This document shows, one piece after another, positions 26,592 to 34,364 of a DNA stretch of 64,000 nucleotides. The translations under genes were made by a program, and so were the position numbers. The notes under the pieces were generated by a model. The model saw only the letters and a program-made list of their open reading frames with translations, did no database searches and was not told where the DNA came from. Position 1 is the first letter of the stretch, and each line of letters begins with the position of its first letter. Source of the stretch: Streptomyces sp. NRRL B-24484 (GTDB taxonomy: Bacteria; Actinomycetota; Actinomycetes; Streptomycetales; Streptomycetaceae). Where the stretch lies: positions 329,009 to 393,008 of the forward strand of contig NZ_JOAI01000005.1 in assembly GCF_000717715.1 (NCBI RefSeq). The letters run 5' to 3'.

Positions 26592-27838
26592 GCCTGCCCC
26601 ACCTCCGCGAGGACCGGTCGGGGCGGGCACTGCAGCGGTAGTTCGCGCAGGCCGCCGAAGACGAACTGGGTGCTCCAGGGGGCGGTTCGGGCGGTGAGCG
26701 GGGTGCTCAGGGCACGGTGCTCGCCGGCCGCCGCGAGACCCCGCAGGACGGCGGCCCCCGCCATCAGGGAGAGCGGGGCGCCGAGGCAGTGGTGCGGACC
26801 GTGGCCGAAGGCCAGGTGGCGCAGTTCGGCCCGGTCCGGGTCGAAGCGGTCGGGATCGGCGAAGCGCCGCGGGTCCCGGTTGGCGGCGGCGTACAGCAGC
26901 AGGACGACCCGGCCCGCCGGGATCACCGTCCCGGCGACCTCCACCTCGCGGGTCAGGGCACGGGCACTGGCCCGGACGGGGCTGCCGAGCCGCTGGGCCT
27001 CGTCGAAGACGGCGGCGGCGTCGGCGGGCCGCTCGCGCAGCCGCTCGGCGAGCCCCGGGGTGTGCAGCAACTGCCAGACGGCGAAGGAGAGTCCCGAGGT
27101 GAGCGTCTCCAGGCCGTTGGCCAGCAGCATGACGACGAAGGCCAGCAGGTCCTGGTCGTCGAGCCGGCCCTCGCCGCGGGCGGCCGCGAGTCGGCTGATC
27201 AGGTCGTCGCCGGGCCGGGCCGCGCGGGAGGCGCAGAGTTCCTCCACGTAGCCGCGGAACTCCTCGAACTCCGCGTCGAGTTCGGCGATGCGGGCGGCAC
27301 CCTCGGTGCCGTCGAAGTCGTCCAGCAGGGAGCGGGCGACCAGGCGGGCCCAGCCGGTGACGCGGTCCTGCTCGCTGTCGGGGATGTCGAGGATCGCGCA
27401 GGAGACGGCGACCGGCAGCGGCACGGACAGGTCGGCGACCACGTCGAACGCGCCTGCGGCGAGAAGGGGTCGGAGCATCCGCCCGGCGGTGGACTCGATC
27501 CGCTGCCGCATCTGCTCCAGCCGGCGGGCGCTGAAGGCGGTGGTGGCGAGCCGCTTGAGCCGGGTGTGGTCGGCGCCGTCGCGCATCGGCAGCATCCGGT
27601 CGACCACGCGGGAGAGCGCGGTGGCACCGGCCCGGGGCAGCCCGACGGCGGTCGGGTCGACGGTGGTGCCGGGGTGCATGAGGACGGTGACGATCTCCTC
27701 GTAGCCGGCCACGACGTGCACCCGGCCGAGGTCGAGGACCGGCGCCTCGGCGAGCAGTCGGCGGTAGAGCGCGGGTGGGTCCTGCTGCGCGGCGGGCTGT
27801 TGGATGAACCGCGTCAGCTCGTGCCGGAGGCTGTCCAT
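26588..27838 (-). CDS. Cytochrome P450 in the RiPP operon
   Basis: A 416-residue soluble bacterial P450. The heme loop is LAFGHGPHHCLGAPL with the Cys thiolate, the ExxR motif is EAQR, and the I-helix stretch LLANGLETLTSG has the acid/Thr pair in its usual place. HTRLKRLATTAFSARRLEQM is the C-helix region. It is the first gene of the operon after the precursor, so tailoring of the peptide by hydroxylation, desaturation or crosslinking is likely. No ferredoxin gene is adjacent; redox partners must come from elsewhere. ATG 27838 follows GGAG. Confidence 0.92.
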   Translation of the reverse strand: MDSLRHELTRFIQQPAAQQDPPALYRRLLAEAPVLDLGRVHVVAGYEEIVTVLMHPGTTVDPTAVGLPRAGATALSRVVDRMLPMRDGADHTRLKRLATTAFSARRLEQMRQRIESTAGRMLRPLLAAGAFDVVADLSVPLPVAVSCAILDIPDSEQDRVTGWARLVARSLLDDFDGTEGAARIAELDAEFEEFRGYVEELCASRAARPGDDLISRLAAARGEGRLDDQDLLAFVVMLLANGLETLTSGLSFAVWQLLHTPGLAERLRERPADAAAVFDEAQRLGSPVRASARALTREVEVAGTVIPAGRVVLLLYAAANRDPRRFADPDRFDPDRAELRHLAFGHGPHHCLGAPLSLMAGAAVLRGLAAAGEHRALSTPLTARTAPWSTQFVFGGLRELPLQCPPRPVLAEVGQA

Positions 27839-27893
27839 GCCCGGCTCTCCTCAACTGGGTCGGTGGCGTGCGGAGTTGGGCGCGGAAACAGGG

Positions 27894-27933
27894 GTGCCGC
27901 GGTGGAACCCGCAGGGCGGGCCCACCGCGGCAC
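27894..27933. terminator. Stem-loop between precursor and operon (attenuator)
   Basis: GTGCCGCGGTGG (27894-27905) and CCACCGCGGCAC (27922-27933) form a perfect 12-bp stem with a 16-nt loop, 8 bp after the precursor stop and 55 bp before the P450 start. Such leaky terminators or processing hairpins are common after RiPP precursor genes and give excess precursor mRNA over enzyme mRNA. Confidence 0.75.
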
Positions 27934-27941
27934 AGGACCCG

Positions 27942-28106
27942 TTACTCCGCGGCGGTCTCCGCGGCCGAGTTGGACACGGAGCTGAAGCTGGAGACCGGGC
28001 AGGCGGCGCAGGCCAGCGAGCTGACGCTGATGCCACCGTTGACGGTGTCGAGCTCCTCGACCTCGATGTCGAACTGCTCGTTCTCGGTGATCTCGTTCTC
28101 GGCCAT
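27942..28106 (-). CDS. RiPP precursor peptide (azole-type, double-Gly leader)
   Basis: A 54-residue peptide. The acidic leader (residues 1-25) ends EELDTVNGG, and Ile14, Glu18, Leu19 and Val22 fit the double-glycine leader pattern cut by C39 peptidases. The 29-residue core begins ISVSSLACAACPVSSF and holds nine Ser, one Thr and two Cys (33 and 36), ending in an acidic ETAAE. Cys can become thiazoles by the YcaO/SagB pair, and Ser dehydroalanines by the LanM-like enzyme. GGAGGGAG stands seven bases before ATG 28106, and the stop is TAA. The gene leads the minus-strand operon. Confidence 0.88.
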   Translation of the reverse strand: MAENEITENEQFDIEVEELDTVNGGISVSSLACAACPVSSFSSVSNSAAETAAE

Positions 28107-28370
28107 GGTGGTCTCCCTCCGATGGTCGGCGCCGCACCCCGGCCGGGGCCCGGTCACCGTTCTCCGCCTTCGTCCGCCGGCCTTTTCTCCGGCTCGCTCT
28201 CGGCGACGAGAAAAATATGCACCCGGGGCACAGGAGCGCGACAGTAAGGGATGTCAGGAATTCACCCGTGGAAAATGACACACCGCCTCACATGACATTT
28301 TGAACCGCTTCTGACCTGGCTATATGTGGACTCTTGCCTTGGCCGCGCATCACCCCTCACGCTGTATTCC
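28107..28370. promoter_or_regulatory. Divergent promoter region of the RiPP locus
   Basis: About 264 bp between the precursor gene and the divergent ABC transporter gene. It is markedly AT-richer around 28205-28335 than anything nearby, as expected for strong promoters. Two ATGACA copies (28275-28280 and 28292-28297) lie 17 bp apart and could be an operator. No regulator gene lies within the locus, so control must come from elsewhere. Confidence 0.55.
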
Positions 28371-29339
28371 ATGACATCCACCAACAGCTCCGGAATTCCC
28401 GGGACGGCAGCCGTGGAGGTGCGGGACCTGCACCGCCGCTACGGCGATTACGAGGCGGTGCGCGGCGTGTCCTTCACCGTCGCCCACGGAGAACTCTTCG
28501 CCCTGCTCGGCACCAACGGCGCCGGCAAGACGACCACGCTGGAGGTGCTGGAGGGCTACGGCCCGCCGAGCTCCGGCACGGTCCGGGTGTTCGGCCTGGA
28601 CCCGTACGCGCAGGGGCCGGAGGTCCGCCGGCGCACCGGCGTGATGCTCCAGGAGGGCGGCTTCTTCAAGGAGTTGACCGTCGCGGAGACGGTCGACTCC
28701 TGGCGCACCTTCCTCACCGGGCCGCGGCCGACCGCCGAGGTGCTGGCCCAGGTCGGGCTCACCGAGCGGGCGGGCACCCGGGTCGCCCAGCTGTCCGGCG
28801 GCGAACGGCGCCGGCTGGACCTCGCGCTGGCCGTGCTGAACGGCCCCGACCTGCTCTTCCTGGACGAGCCCACCACCGGCATGGACCCGGAGGCCCGCCG
28901 CACCACCTGGCGGATCGTCAGGGAGTTGCAGGCCTCCGGCACCACCGTGCTGCTGACCACCCACTACCTGGAGGAGGCCCAGCAGTTGGCCGACCGGGTG
29001 GCCATCATGGACAAGGGCCGGCTGGCCGCGGTCGGCACGGTGGAGGAGGTGCTCTCCGGCCACGGCACCCGGATCACCTTCCCGCTGCCGAAGGGCGTCA
29101 GCGAGGCCCAACTGCCACAGGTGCTGGGCGGGTCGGCGAGCGTCACGGACGGCGTCGCGGTGTACACGGCGGCCCGGACCGCCCCGGCGCTGGCCGCGCT
29201 GCACGCCTGGGCGGCCGAGTGGTCGGTGGAGCTGGACGGCATCGAGGTGCGGTCCGCCTCCCTGGAGGACGTCTTCCTGGAACTGGCGCACGACGGCCGC
29301 GACACCGGCGCGGCGCACGAAGGGGCAGGTGCACGATGA
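28371..29339 (+). CDS. ABC transporter ATP-binding protein (DrrA-like)
   Basis: A 322-residue ATPase. Walker A is LLGTNGAGKTTTLEVL, the signature is LSGGERRRLDLALAVL, Walker B is LLFLDEPTTGMDPEARR and the H-loop is LLTTHYLEEA. The C-terminal extension (ITFPLPKGV to LEDVFLELAHDG) is typical of drug-exporter ATPases of the DrrA/CcmA group. ATG 28371 has no ribosome site upstream, suggesting a leaderless or weakly initiated transcript; the frame is open a little further. It diverges from the precursor gene and overlaps the permease start. It is a candidate for self-immunity. Confidence 0.88.
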   Translation: MTSTNSSGIPGTAAVEVRDLHRRYGDYEAVRGVSFTVAHGELFALLGTNGAGKTTTLEVLEGYGPPSSGTVRVFGLDPYAQGPEVRRRTGVMLQEGGFFKELTVAETVDSWRTFLTGPRPTAEVLAQVGLTERAGTRVAQLSGGERRRLDLALAVLNGPDLLFLDEPTTGMDPEARRTTWRIVRELQASGTTVLLTTHYLEEAQQLADRVAIMDKGRLAAVGTVEEVLSGHGTRITFPLPKGVSEAQLPQVLGGSASVTDGVAVYTAARTAPALAALHAWAAEWSVELDGIEVRSASLEDVFLELAHDGRDTGAAHEGAGAR

Positions 29340-30229
29340 CCACCACCGACCCGGCCGGCGCACTCGCCGCCCGCCGCTCCGGGACCGCCGCCGCGGGCCC
29401 GTCCCGATCGGCCGCGGCCCCGGGCCGGGCCCGCTACGCCCGCGGCCAGTTCCTGCTCTCCTGGCGGGTGTTCTGGCGCAACCGACGGTCCACCTTCATC
29501 GGCTTCCTGCTGCCGGTGCTGCTCGACCTGGTGGTCGCGGCCCCGCTGCGCGGCAAGGAGATCGCCGGGGTGAACGCGGCCGGCTACACCACCGTCGGCT
29601 TCATCGGCCTGGCCCTGGTGACCTCCTTCATCAACCTGCTGAACGGGGTGGTCGCCCGCCGCGACGACCTCGTCCTCAAGCGGCTGCGCGGCACCGAGGT
29701 CCCGCCGACGGCGATCTTCGCCGGTCAGATCGGTGCGGGCGGGGCCGTGGTGCTGCTGCAGGTGCTGGTGCTCGGCGCGGTCTCGGTCGGCTGGTTCGGC
29801 GCGGAACTGCCCGCCGACCCGCTGCTCTTCCTGCTCACCGTGGCCGCGGGCTACCTGCTCTTCGCGGTGCTCGCCGTGGCGCTCTCCGGCGTCACCCCCA
29901 GCGCGGAGACTGCGCCGATGGTGGCCACCCCGGTGCTGCTGCTCTGCATGTTCGGCAGCGGCGTGGTCGCGCCGGTGGCCTCGATGCCGGACTGGCTGCA
30001 GCCCGTCGCGCACGTGCTGCCGCTCGCCCCGGTCGTGGAGACCCTGCGGACGGCCTGGTTCGGCCGCGGCTTCGGCCACGAGACCTGGGCCGGCGCCCCG
30101 CTGGACCGGCTCGACCTGCTGCACGGCTGGGCGCACGCCGCCCCCTCCCTGCTGATGATCGCCGCCTGGGTCGCCGCCGCGGCCGTCCTCGGCCGCCGGC
30201 TGTTCCGCTGGGAGCCCCGCCGCGGCTGA
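29336..30229 (+). CDS. ABC-2 type permease
   Basis: A 297-residue membrane protein with about six helices. FLLSWRVFWRNRRSTFIGFLLPVLLDLVV opens the ABC-2 domain, and VLLLCMFGSGVVAPVASMPDWLQPVAHVLPLAPVVETLR (key features: G-V and P-L near helix 5) is the typical conserved block. It pairs with the ATPase just upstream, whose stop it overlaps (ATGA). Together they form a complete exporter, likely for the RiPP product or as immunity, because NHLM exporters already handle leader removal. Confidence 0.88.
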   Translation: MTTTDPAGALAARRSGTAAAGPSRSAAAPGRARYARGQFLLSWRVFWRNRRSTFIGFLLPVLLDLVVAAPLRGKEIAGVNAAGYTTVGFIGLALVTSFINLLNGVVARRDDLVLKRLRGTEVPPTAIFAGQIGAGGAVVLLQVLVLGAVSVGWFGAELPADPLLFLLTVAAGYLLFAVLAVALSGVTPSAETAPMVATPVLLLCMFGSGVVAPVASMPDWLQPVAHVLPLAPVVETLRTAWFGRGFGHETWAGAPLDRLDLLHGWAHAAPSLLMIAAWVAAAAVLGRRLFRWEPRRG

Positions 30230-30352
30230 CCGCCGCACCGCCCGCCCGGCGCGCACCCCCGACCGCCCGGGGGTGCGCGGGGCCACCGCCCGGGTGTGCG
30301 AGAGTGCGGACGGACGGATCGTCAGCGGGCGGGTACGAGGAGCGTGGGCGCG

Positions 30353-31879
30353 GTGGCAGGGCGGGCTTCCGGCAGCACTTCGGGCGGCGGCGGCCGGGTC
30401 GGTGGCGGCGGCGGCGGCAGGGGCAGCCGGGTCGACGCGGTGGTGGTCGGCTCCGGACCGAACGGGCTCGCCGCCGCCCTGCTGCTCGCCGCGGCCGGCC
30501 TGGAGACCGTGGTGTACGAGGCCGCCGACACCGTCGGCGGCGGCATGCGCACCGCCGAGACCACCCTGCCCGGCTTCCGGCACGACCTCTGCTCGGTCGC
30601 CCACCCGATGGCCCTGGCCTCGCCGTTCTTCCGTGCCTTCGGCCTCGCCGACCGGGTCGACCTGCTGCAGCCGCCCGCGCCGTACGCGCAGCCGCTGGAC
30701 GGCGCCCCCGCCGGGATCGCCTACCGGGACCTCGACCGCACCGTCGAACGCCTCGGCCGCGACGGCCGCGCCTGGCGGGCCCTGTTCGGCCCGCTGGTGG
30801 ACCGCTGGCAGGGTACCGTCGACGCCGCGCTCTCCGACCAGCGCCGGCTGCCGGCCGACCCGCTGACGGCCCTCCGGCTGGGCCTGCGGGTCGCCGAGTT
30901 CGGCACCCCGGCCTGGGGTGCGCGGTTCCGCGACCCGGCCGCCCGGGCGATGCTCGCCGGCGTCGCCGCCCACGCCGTCGCCCCGCCGCGCGCCCTGGCC
31001 CCGGCCGGCGCCGGCCTGCTGCTGGCCGCCCTGGGGCACGCCGTCGGCTGGCCGGTGCCGCGCGGCGGCAGCCGGGCGATCGCCGACGCCATGGCCGCCG
31101 AACTGGTCCGCCGCGGCGGCCGGGTCGTCACCGGCCACCGGGTCGGATCGCTCGCCGAACTCCCGCCCGCCCGGGCCGTCCTGCTCGACCTCACGCCCGC
31201 CGGGCTGCTCCACCTCGCCGGGCGCGCCCTGCCCGAGGGGTACGCCCGGAGGCTGCGCGCCTTCCGCTACGGCCCGGCCGCCTGCAAGGTCGACTTCGCG
31301 CTGTCCGGGCCGGTGCCCTGGGCGGACCCGGCCTGTGCCGAGGCGGGCACCCTGCACCTGTCCGGCAGCCGCGAGGAGACCGTCGCCGTGGAGCGCGAGG
31401 TCGCCGCGGGCCGCCATGCGGCGCGGCCGTACGTGCTCGCGGTGCAGCCGGGGGTCGTCGACCCGGGCCGGGCACCCGCCGGGATGCACACCCTGTACAG
31501 CTACGCCCATGTGCCGCACGGCTCGACGGTCGACGTCAGCGAGGCGGTGGAGCGGCAGATCGAGCGGTTCGCCCCCGGCTTCCGCGACCTCGTCCTCGCC
31601 CGCTCCACCACCACGGCCGCCGACCAGCAGCTGCACAACGCCAACTACGTCGGCGGCGACATCGGCGGCGGTGCGATGTCGCTGTGGCAGACCGTCTTCC
31701 GCCCCGTCCCCGCCCTCGACCCGTACGCCACCCCCCTCGACGGCGTCTACCTCTGCTCCGCCTCCACCCCGCCCGGCCCCGGCGTCCACGGCATGGCCGG
31801 CCTGCACGCCGCCCGCCGCGCCCTGAAGCACCGCTTCGGCCTCACCGCCGACCCGCTGGAGCACCTGGCGCAGGGCTGA
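30353..31879 (+). CDS. FAD-dependent oxidoreductase (phytoene-desaturase-like)
   Basis: About 508 residues. A Gly-rich N-terminus precedes the dinucleotide-binding motif VDAVVVGSGPNGLAAALLLAAAG and the following YEAADTVGGGMRTAETTLPG, as in the phytoene desaturase/amine oxidase superfamily. The C-terminus DGVYLCSASTPPGPGVHGMAGLHAARRAL is the FAD-closing motif of this group. The substrate is not evident. GTG 30353 (GAGGAG ten bases upstream) is preferred; GTG 30344 is also in frame. It is 123 bp downstream of the ABC-2 permease in the same direction, so a link with the RiPP locus is possible but not shown. Confidence 0.8.
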   Translation: MAGRASGSTSGGGGRVGGGGGGRGSRVDAVVVGSGPNGLAAALLLAAAGLETVVYEAADTVGGGMRTAETTLPGFRHDLCSVAHPMALASPFFRAFGLADRVDLLQPPAPYAQPLDGAPAGIAYRDLDRTVERLGRDGRAWRALFGPLVDRWQGTVDAALSDQRRLPADPLTALRLGLRVAEFGTPAWGARFRDPAARAMLAGVAAHAVAPPRALAPAGAGLLLAALGHAVGWPVPRGGSRAIADAMAAELVRRGGRVVTGHRVGSLAELPPARAVLLDLTPAGLLHLAGRALPEGYARRLRAFRYGPAACKVDFALSGPVPWADPACAEAGTLHLSGSREETVAVEREVAAGRHAARPYVLAVQPGVVDPGRAPAGMHTLYSYAHVPHGSTVDVSEAVERQIERFAPGFRDLVLARSTTTAADQQLHNANYVGGDIGGGAMSLWQTVFRPVPALDPYATPLDGVYLCSASTPPGPGVHGMAGLHAARRALKHRFGLTADPLEHLAQG

Positions 31880-32033
31880 GCCCCGGCCCGATCCGCGGAA
31901 TCGCGTTGACGGGCGCGCCGACCCTGCCGGAGGCTGTCCCGGACCGTCCGTCAGGAGGCCGACCGGATCGGCCGCCCCGGGCCCGCCGGCCCGTCCCGGC
32001 AGCCCCGGGGACCACCGCTCAGGGAGGGAACCC

Positions 32034-32612
32034 GTGCAGCCACGGACCCGAGCCGCGTCGGCCCTGCTCGCGCCGGCCCTCGCCGCAACACTGCTCCTCA
32101 CCGGCTGCACCCCCGGCGCGCCGCACGCCGCCACACCCGTCCCCTCGGACGGCGGGCCGAGCCACAACAACCGGATCCACACGGGCAGCGAGGCGAGCCC
32201 GTCGTACTGGGTCAGGTCGCCGACGGACCGCTTCGCCCTCCTGGTGGAGGAGTCCGGCTCGAAGGGCGATCCCGGGGGCGTCCGGCGCCGCGCGGTGATC
32301 AGGTCCTACACGCCGTCGTCCTCGTCGACCGGCGAGGGGACGCTCGGGCCGGTGGTGTGGCGCGACACCGCGGCGTACGGCACCCTCGCCGACAGCCCGA
32401 CCTTCCGGTGGGAGGACGCCGCGGACCGCGTCTGGATCGTCCTCACCCCCGGCGGGGAACCGTACCCGGCGGTGGCGATCCACGTGGTCTCCGAGGCGGG
32501 CGGCGGAGCCTGGTCCCCACGCACGGTCGACAGGTCCGAGTACGGGAACGTTCCGCGGTCGGTCCTCGGGAGCGTCCCGCAGCCGATGCGCGGGGAGCTC
32601 GGGCTGTCGTGA
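32034..32612 (+). CDS. Lipoprotein of unknown function
   Basis: A 192-residue protein with a lipoprotein signal: basic start, hydrophobic core and lipobox LLLTGC with Cys25. The mature part (DRFALLVEESG, RRRAVIRSYT, DRVWIVLTPGG) has alternating beta-strand character and no cysteines. AGGGAGGG precedes GTG 32034. I do not recognise the family. It stands alone, convergent with the GrpE-like gene. Confidence 0.75.
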   Translation: MQPRTRAASALLAPALAATLLLTGCTPGAPHAATPVPSDGGPSHNNRIHTGSEASPSYWVRSPTDRFALLVEESGSKGDPGGVRRRAVIRSYTPSSSSTGEGTLGPVVWRDTAAYGTLADSPTFRWEDAADRVWIVLTPGGEPYPAVAIHVVSEAGGGAWSPRTVDRSEYGNVPRSVLGSVPQPMRGELGLS

Positions 32613-32622
32613 CCGCGGGTGC

Positions 32623-33072
32623 TCAGACCGGGCCGGGCGGCGGTTCGGCGACGACGACCTCGGCGGGGCGCAGCAGCTGGTCGCCGACGCGGTAGCCGGT
32701 GCGGACGACCTCGATGCAGATCGGCTCGGTGACGACGGTGGAGCGGGTGTAGCCGACGGCGAGGTGCAGGACCGGGTCGAAGGCGTCGCCGGGTTCGCCG
32801 AAGGACTGCAGGCCGAGGGAGCCGAGCTCGGTCTCCAGGAGGTCGGCGACGGCGCCGAAGCCGTCGACCACCTCCCCGGCGACCCGGGCCCGGTCGATGG
32901 CGTCGAGCACGGGCAGTAGCCGGCCGAGCACGTTGGAGACGGCGATCTCGCGGACGGCGAGGCGGTCGCGGTGGACGCGGCGGCGGTAGTTGTCGTAGTC
33001 GGCCTTGAGGCGGCGCAGGTCCTCGTCGGGCCCGGCGTGCGGGCCCTCGCCGTCGCCTGCCGAGTGCGCCAT
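32623..33072 (-). CDS. GrpE-family nucleotide exchange factor paralogue
   Basis: A 149-residue GrpE-type protein. The N-terminal coiled coil (DEDLRRLKADYDNYRRRVHRD) leads into LLPVLDAIDRA, and the beta domain has GEPGDAFDPVLHLAVG and VVRTGYRVGDQLLRPAEVVVAEPP. GrpE releases ADP from DnaK. It lacks the long acidic N-terminus, and no dnaK or dnaJ gene is near, so this is a solitary second copy, perhaps for a specialised Hsp70. GGAGGG precedes ATG 33072. Confidence 0.85.
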   Translation of the reverse strand: MAHSAGDGEGPHAGPDEDLRRLKADYDNYRRRVHRDRLAVREIAVSNVLGRLLPVLDAIDRARVAGEVVDGFGAVADLLETELGSLGLQSFGEPGDAFDPVLHLAVGYTRSTVVTEPICIEVVRTGYRVGDQLLRPAEVVVAEPPPGPV

Positions 33073-33169
33073 GGGCGGAACTCCCTCCGGACGGTATCCG
33101 CAGCCCCTGAAACCGGGATAATTCTGGATAAAGGGCTTGTCAAGGGCCGAGGCAGGGAGGTAGGGCGCG

Positions 33170-33535
33170 ATGATCACCGAACTGGCCGTGGAGCGGGTCG
33201 AATTCACCTGCGGGCAGTGCTGGCACCACTGGTCCGTGGACTACGACGTCCAGCACTACCGCGACGACGACGGAGGCGACTGGGAGTACTTCTCCCACGA
33301 CGGCATAGGCGCGGCCTCGCCCTACACCCCGGACGGCGGGGTCCCGTGTCCGGAGTGCGGGCGGCACTGGGTCGGCCACCTGGTCGCCCGGCGGCTGGTG
33401 CCGCTGGCGGGTTCCGGCGGGTCCGTGCCGCGCCACCCGGTCGGGGACCCGGCGAGCCACCGTCCGGAGCGGCACGACGCGCCGCTGCTGTCCGGCACCG
33501 TGCGCCGCGAGCCGCACCCGACCACGCCGGGCTGA
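33170..33535 (+). CDS. Hypothetical protein with two CxxC pairs
   Basis: A 121-residue protein. FTCGQCWHHW near the N-terminus and VPCPECGRHW in the middle form a probable zinc ribbon. Between them is an acidic, aromatic segment (YRDDDGGDWEYFSHDG). The C-terminal third is Pro/His/Arg-rich. A GGGAGGTAGGG stretch precedes ATG 33170. Function unknown; zinc binding is inferred from the Cys pairs alone. Confidence 0.65.
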   Translation: MITELAVERVEFTCGQCWHHWSVDYDVQHYRDDDGGDWEYFSHDGIGAASPYTPDGGVPCPECGRHWVGHLVARRLVPLAGSGGSVPRHPVGDPASHRPERHDAPLLSGTVRREPHPTTPG

Positions 33536-33555
33536 TCACCGGCCGTCGGCGGAGG

Positions 33556-34299
33556 TCAGCGGTCCGCGGCGACGGTCGCGTCGATGCCGGCGAGGGCGAT
33601 GTCGAGCCCGGCTTCGAACTGGCTGTCGCGGGAGGCGCGCAGGCCGCCGTCCTCGGTGGGCGGCAGCAGGTCGGCGTTGTCGAGGAAGCGGGCGTCGGCC
33701 CGCTCGGCGACGCCGCGGACGACCCGGTTGAGCCCGTCCTCGTCGAGGCCGGAGGCCTTGACCCGCTGCATCCACTGCGACTCGGCGAGGGCGAAGCCGT
33801 AGACGAACTGCAGCACCAGGCCGAGGGCGCCGCCGAGCCGTGCCCCGGTGAGGCCGGTGCGGCGGATCGCGCCGATCGCGCTGGTCGAGAAGAAGAGCGC
33901 GTTGGGGCCCAGGGCGAGGAACTGGCCGACGAGTTGGGCGGCCCAGTGGTGTTCCTGCAGGCAGCGGCGGTACTCGTGGGCGAGCAGCCGCAGGTGGGCC
34001 CGCCAGTCGTCGCCATCGCCGAGCGGCGGGATCCGCATGTCACCGAAGGCCTCGTCGAGGGCGAGTTCGAGGAGTTCGTCCTTGTTGTCGACGTACCAGT
34101 AGACCGACATGGGGGTGACGTCGAGGGCGGCGGCCAGCTTGCGCATGCTGAAGGCCTGGACGCCGTCGGCGTCGAGCAGTCCGACCGCGGTGCGCACGAT
34201 CCGCTCGCGGCTGAGGCCGGCGGGCGCGCTGCCGCGGCGCCGCTCGCGGGGCGGCGCCACCCAGATGCTGACGGCCGGGTCGCGGGGCTTGTCCGCCAT
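33556..34299 (-). CDS. TetR-family repressor (C-terminal TetR_C type)
   Basis: A 247-residue regulator. The N-terminal helix-turn-helix is LSRERIVRTAVGLLDADGVQAFSMRKLAAALDVTPMSVYWYVDNKDELLELALDEAF, very close to the classic TetR pattern. The C-terminal half is all-helical (WAAQLVGQFLALGPNALFF) and should bind a ligand. It lies 65 bp downstream of the DHA2 exporter on the same strand. The inverted repeat at 35896-35928 in front of that exporter is its most likely operator. AAGGACGAG precedes ATG 34299. Confidence 0.88.
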   Translation of the reverse strand: MADKPRDPAVSIWVAPPRERRRGSAPAGLSRERIVRTAVGLLDADGVQAFSMRKLAAALDVTPMSVYWYVDNKDELLELALDEAFGDMRIPPLGDGDDWRAHLRLLAHEYRRCLQEHHWAAQLVGQFLALGPNALFFSTSAIGAIRRTGLTGARLGGALGLVLQFVYGFALAESQWMQRVKASGLDEDGLNRVVRGVAERADARFLDNADLLPPTEDGGLRASRDSQFEAGLDIALAGIDATVAADR

Positions 34300-34364
34300 G
34301 CTCGTCCTTCGTGCTCGCTGCACGGCCGCCGGTGCTGCGGCCGTGCAGCGATCGTAGGGCCGGA

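Noticed and set aside
13920..28106. Assigning the locus to goadsporin, a thiopeptide or a classical lanthipeptide
   Set aside because: The core lacks the multi-Cys/Thr pattern of those families. Thiopeptide cyclase and split LanB dehydratase genes are absent, and the LanC zinc site is missing.
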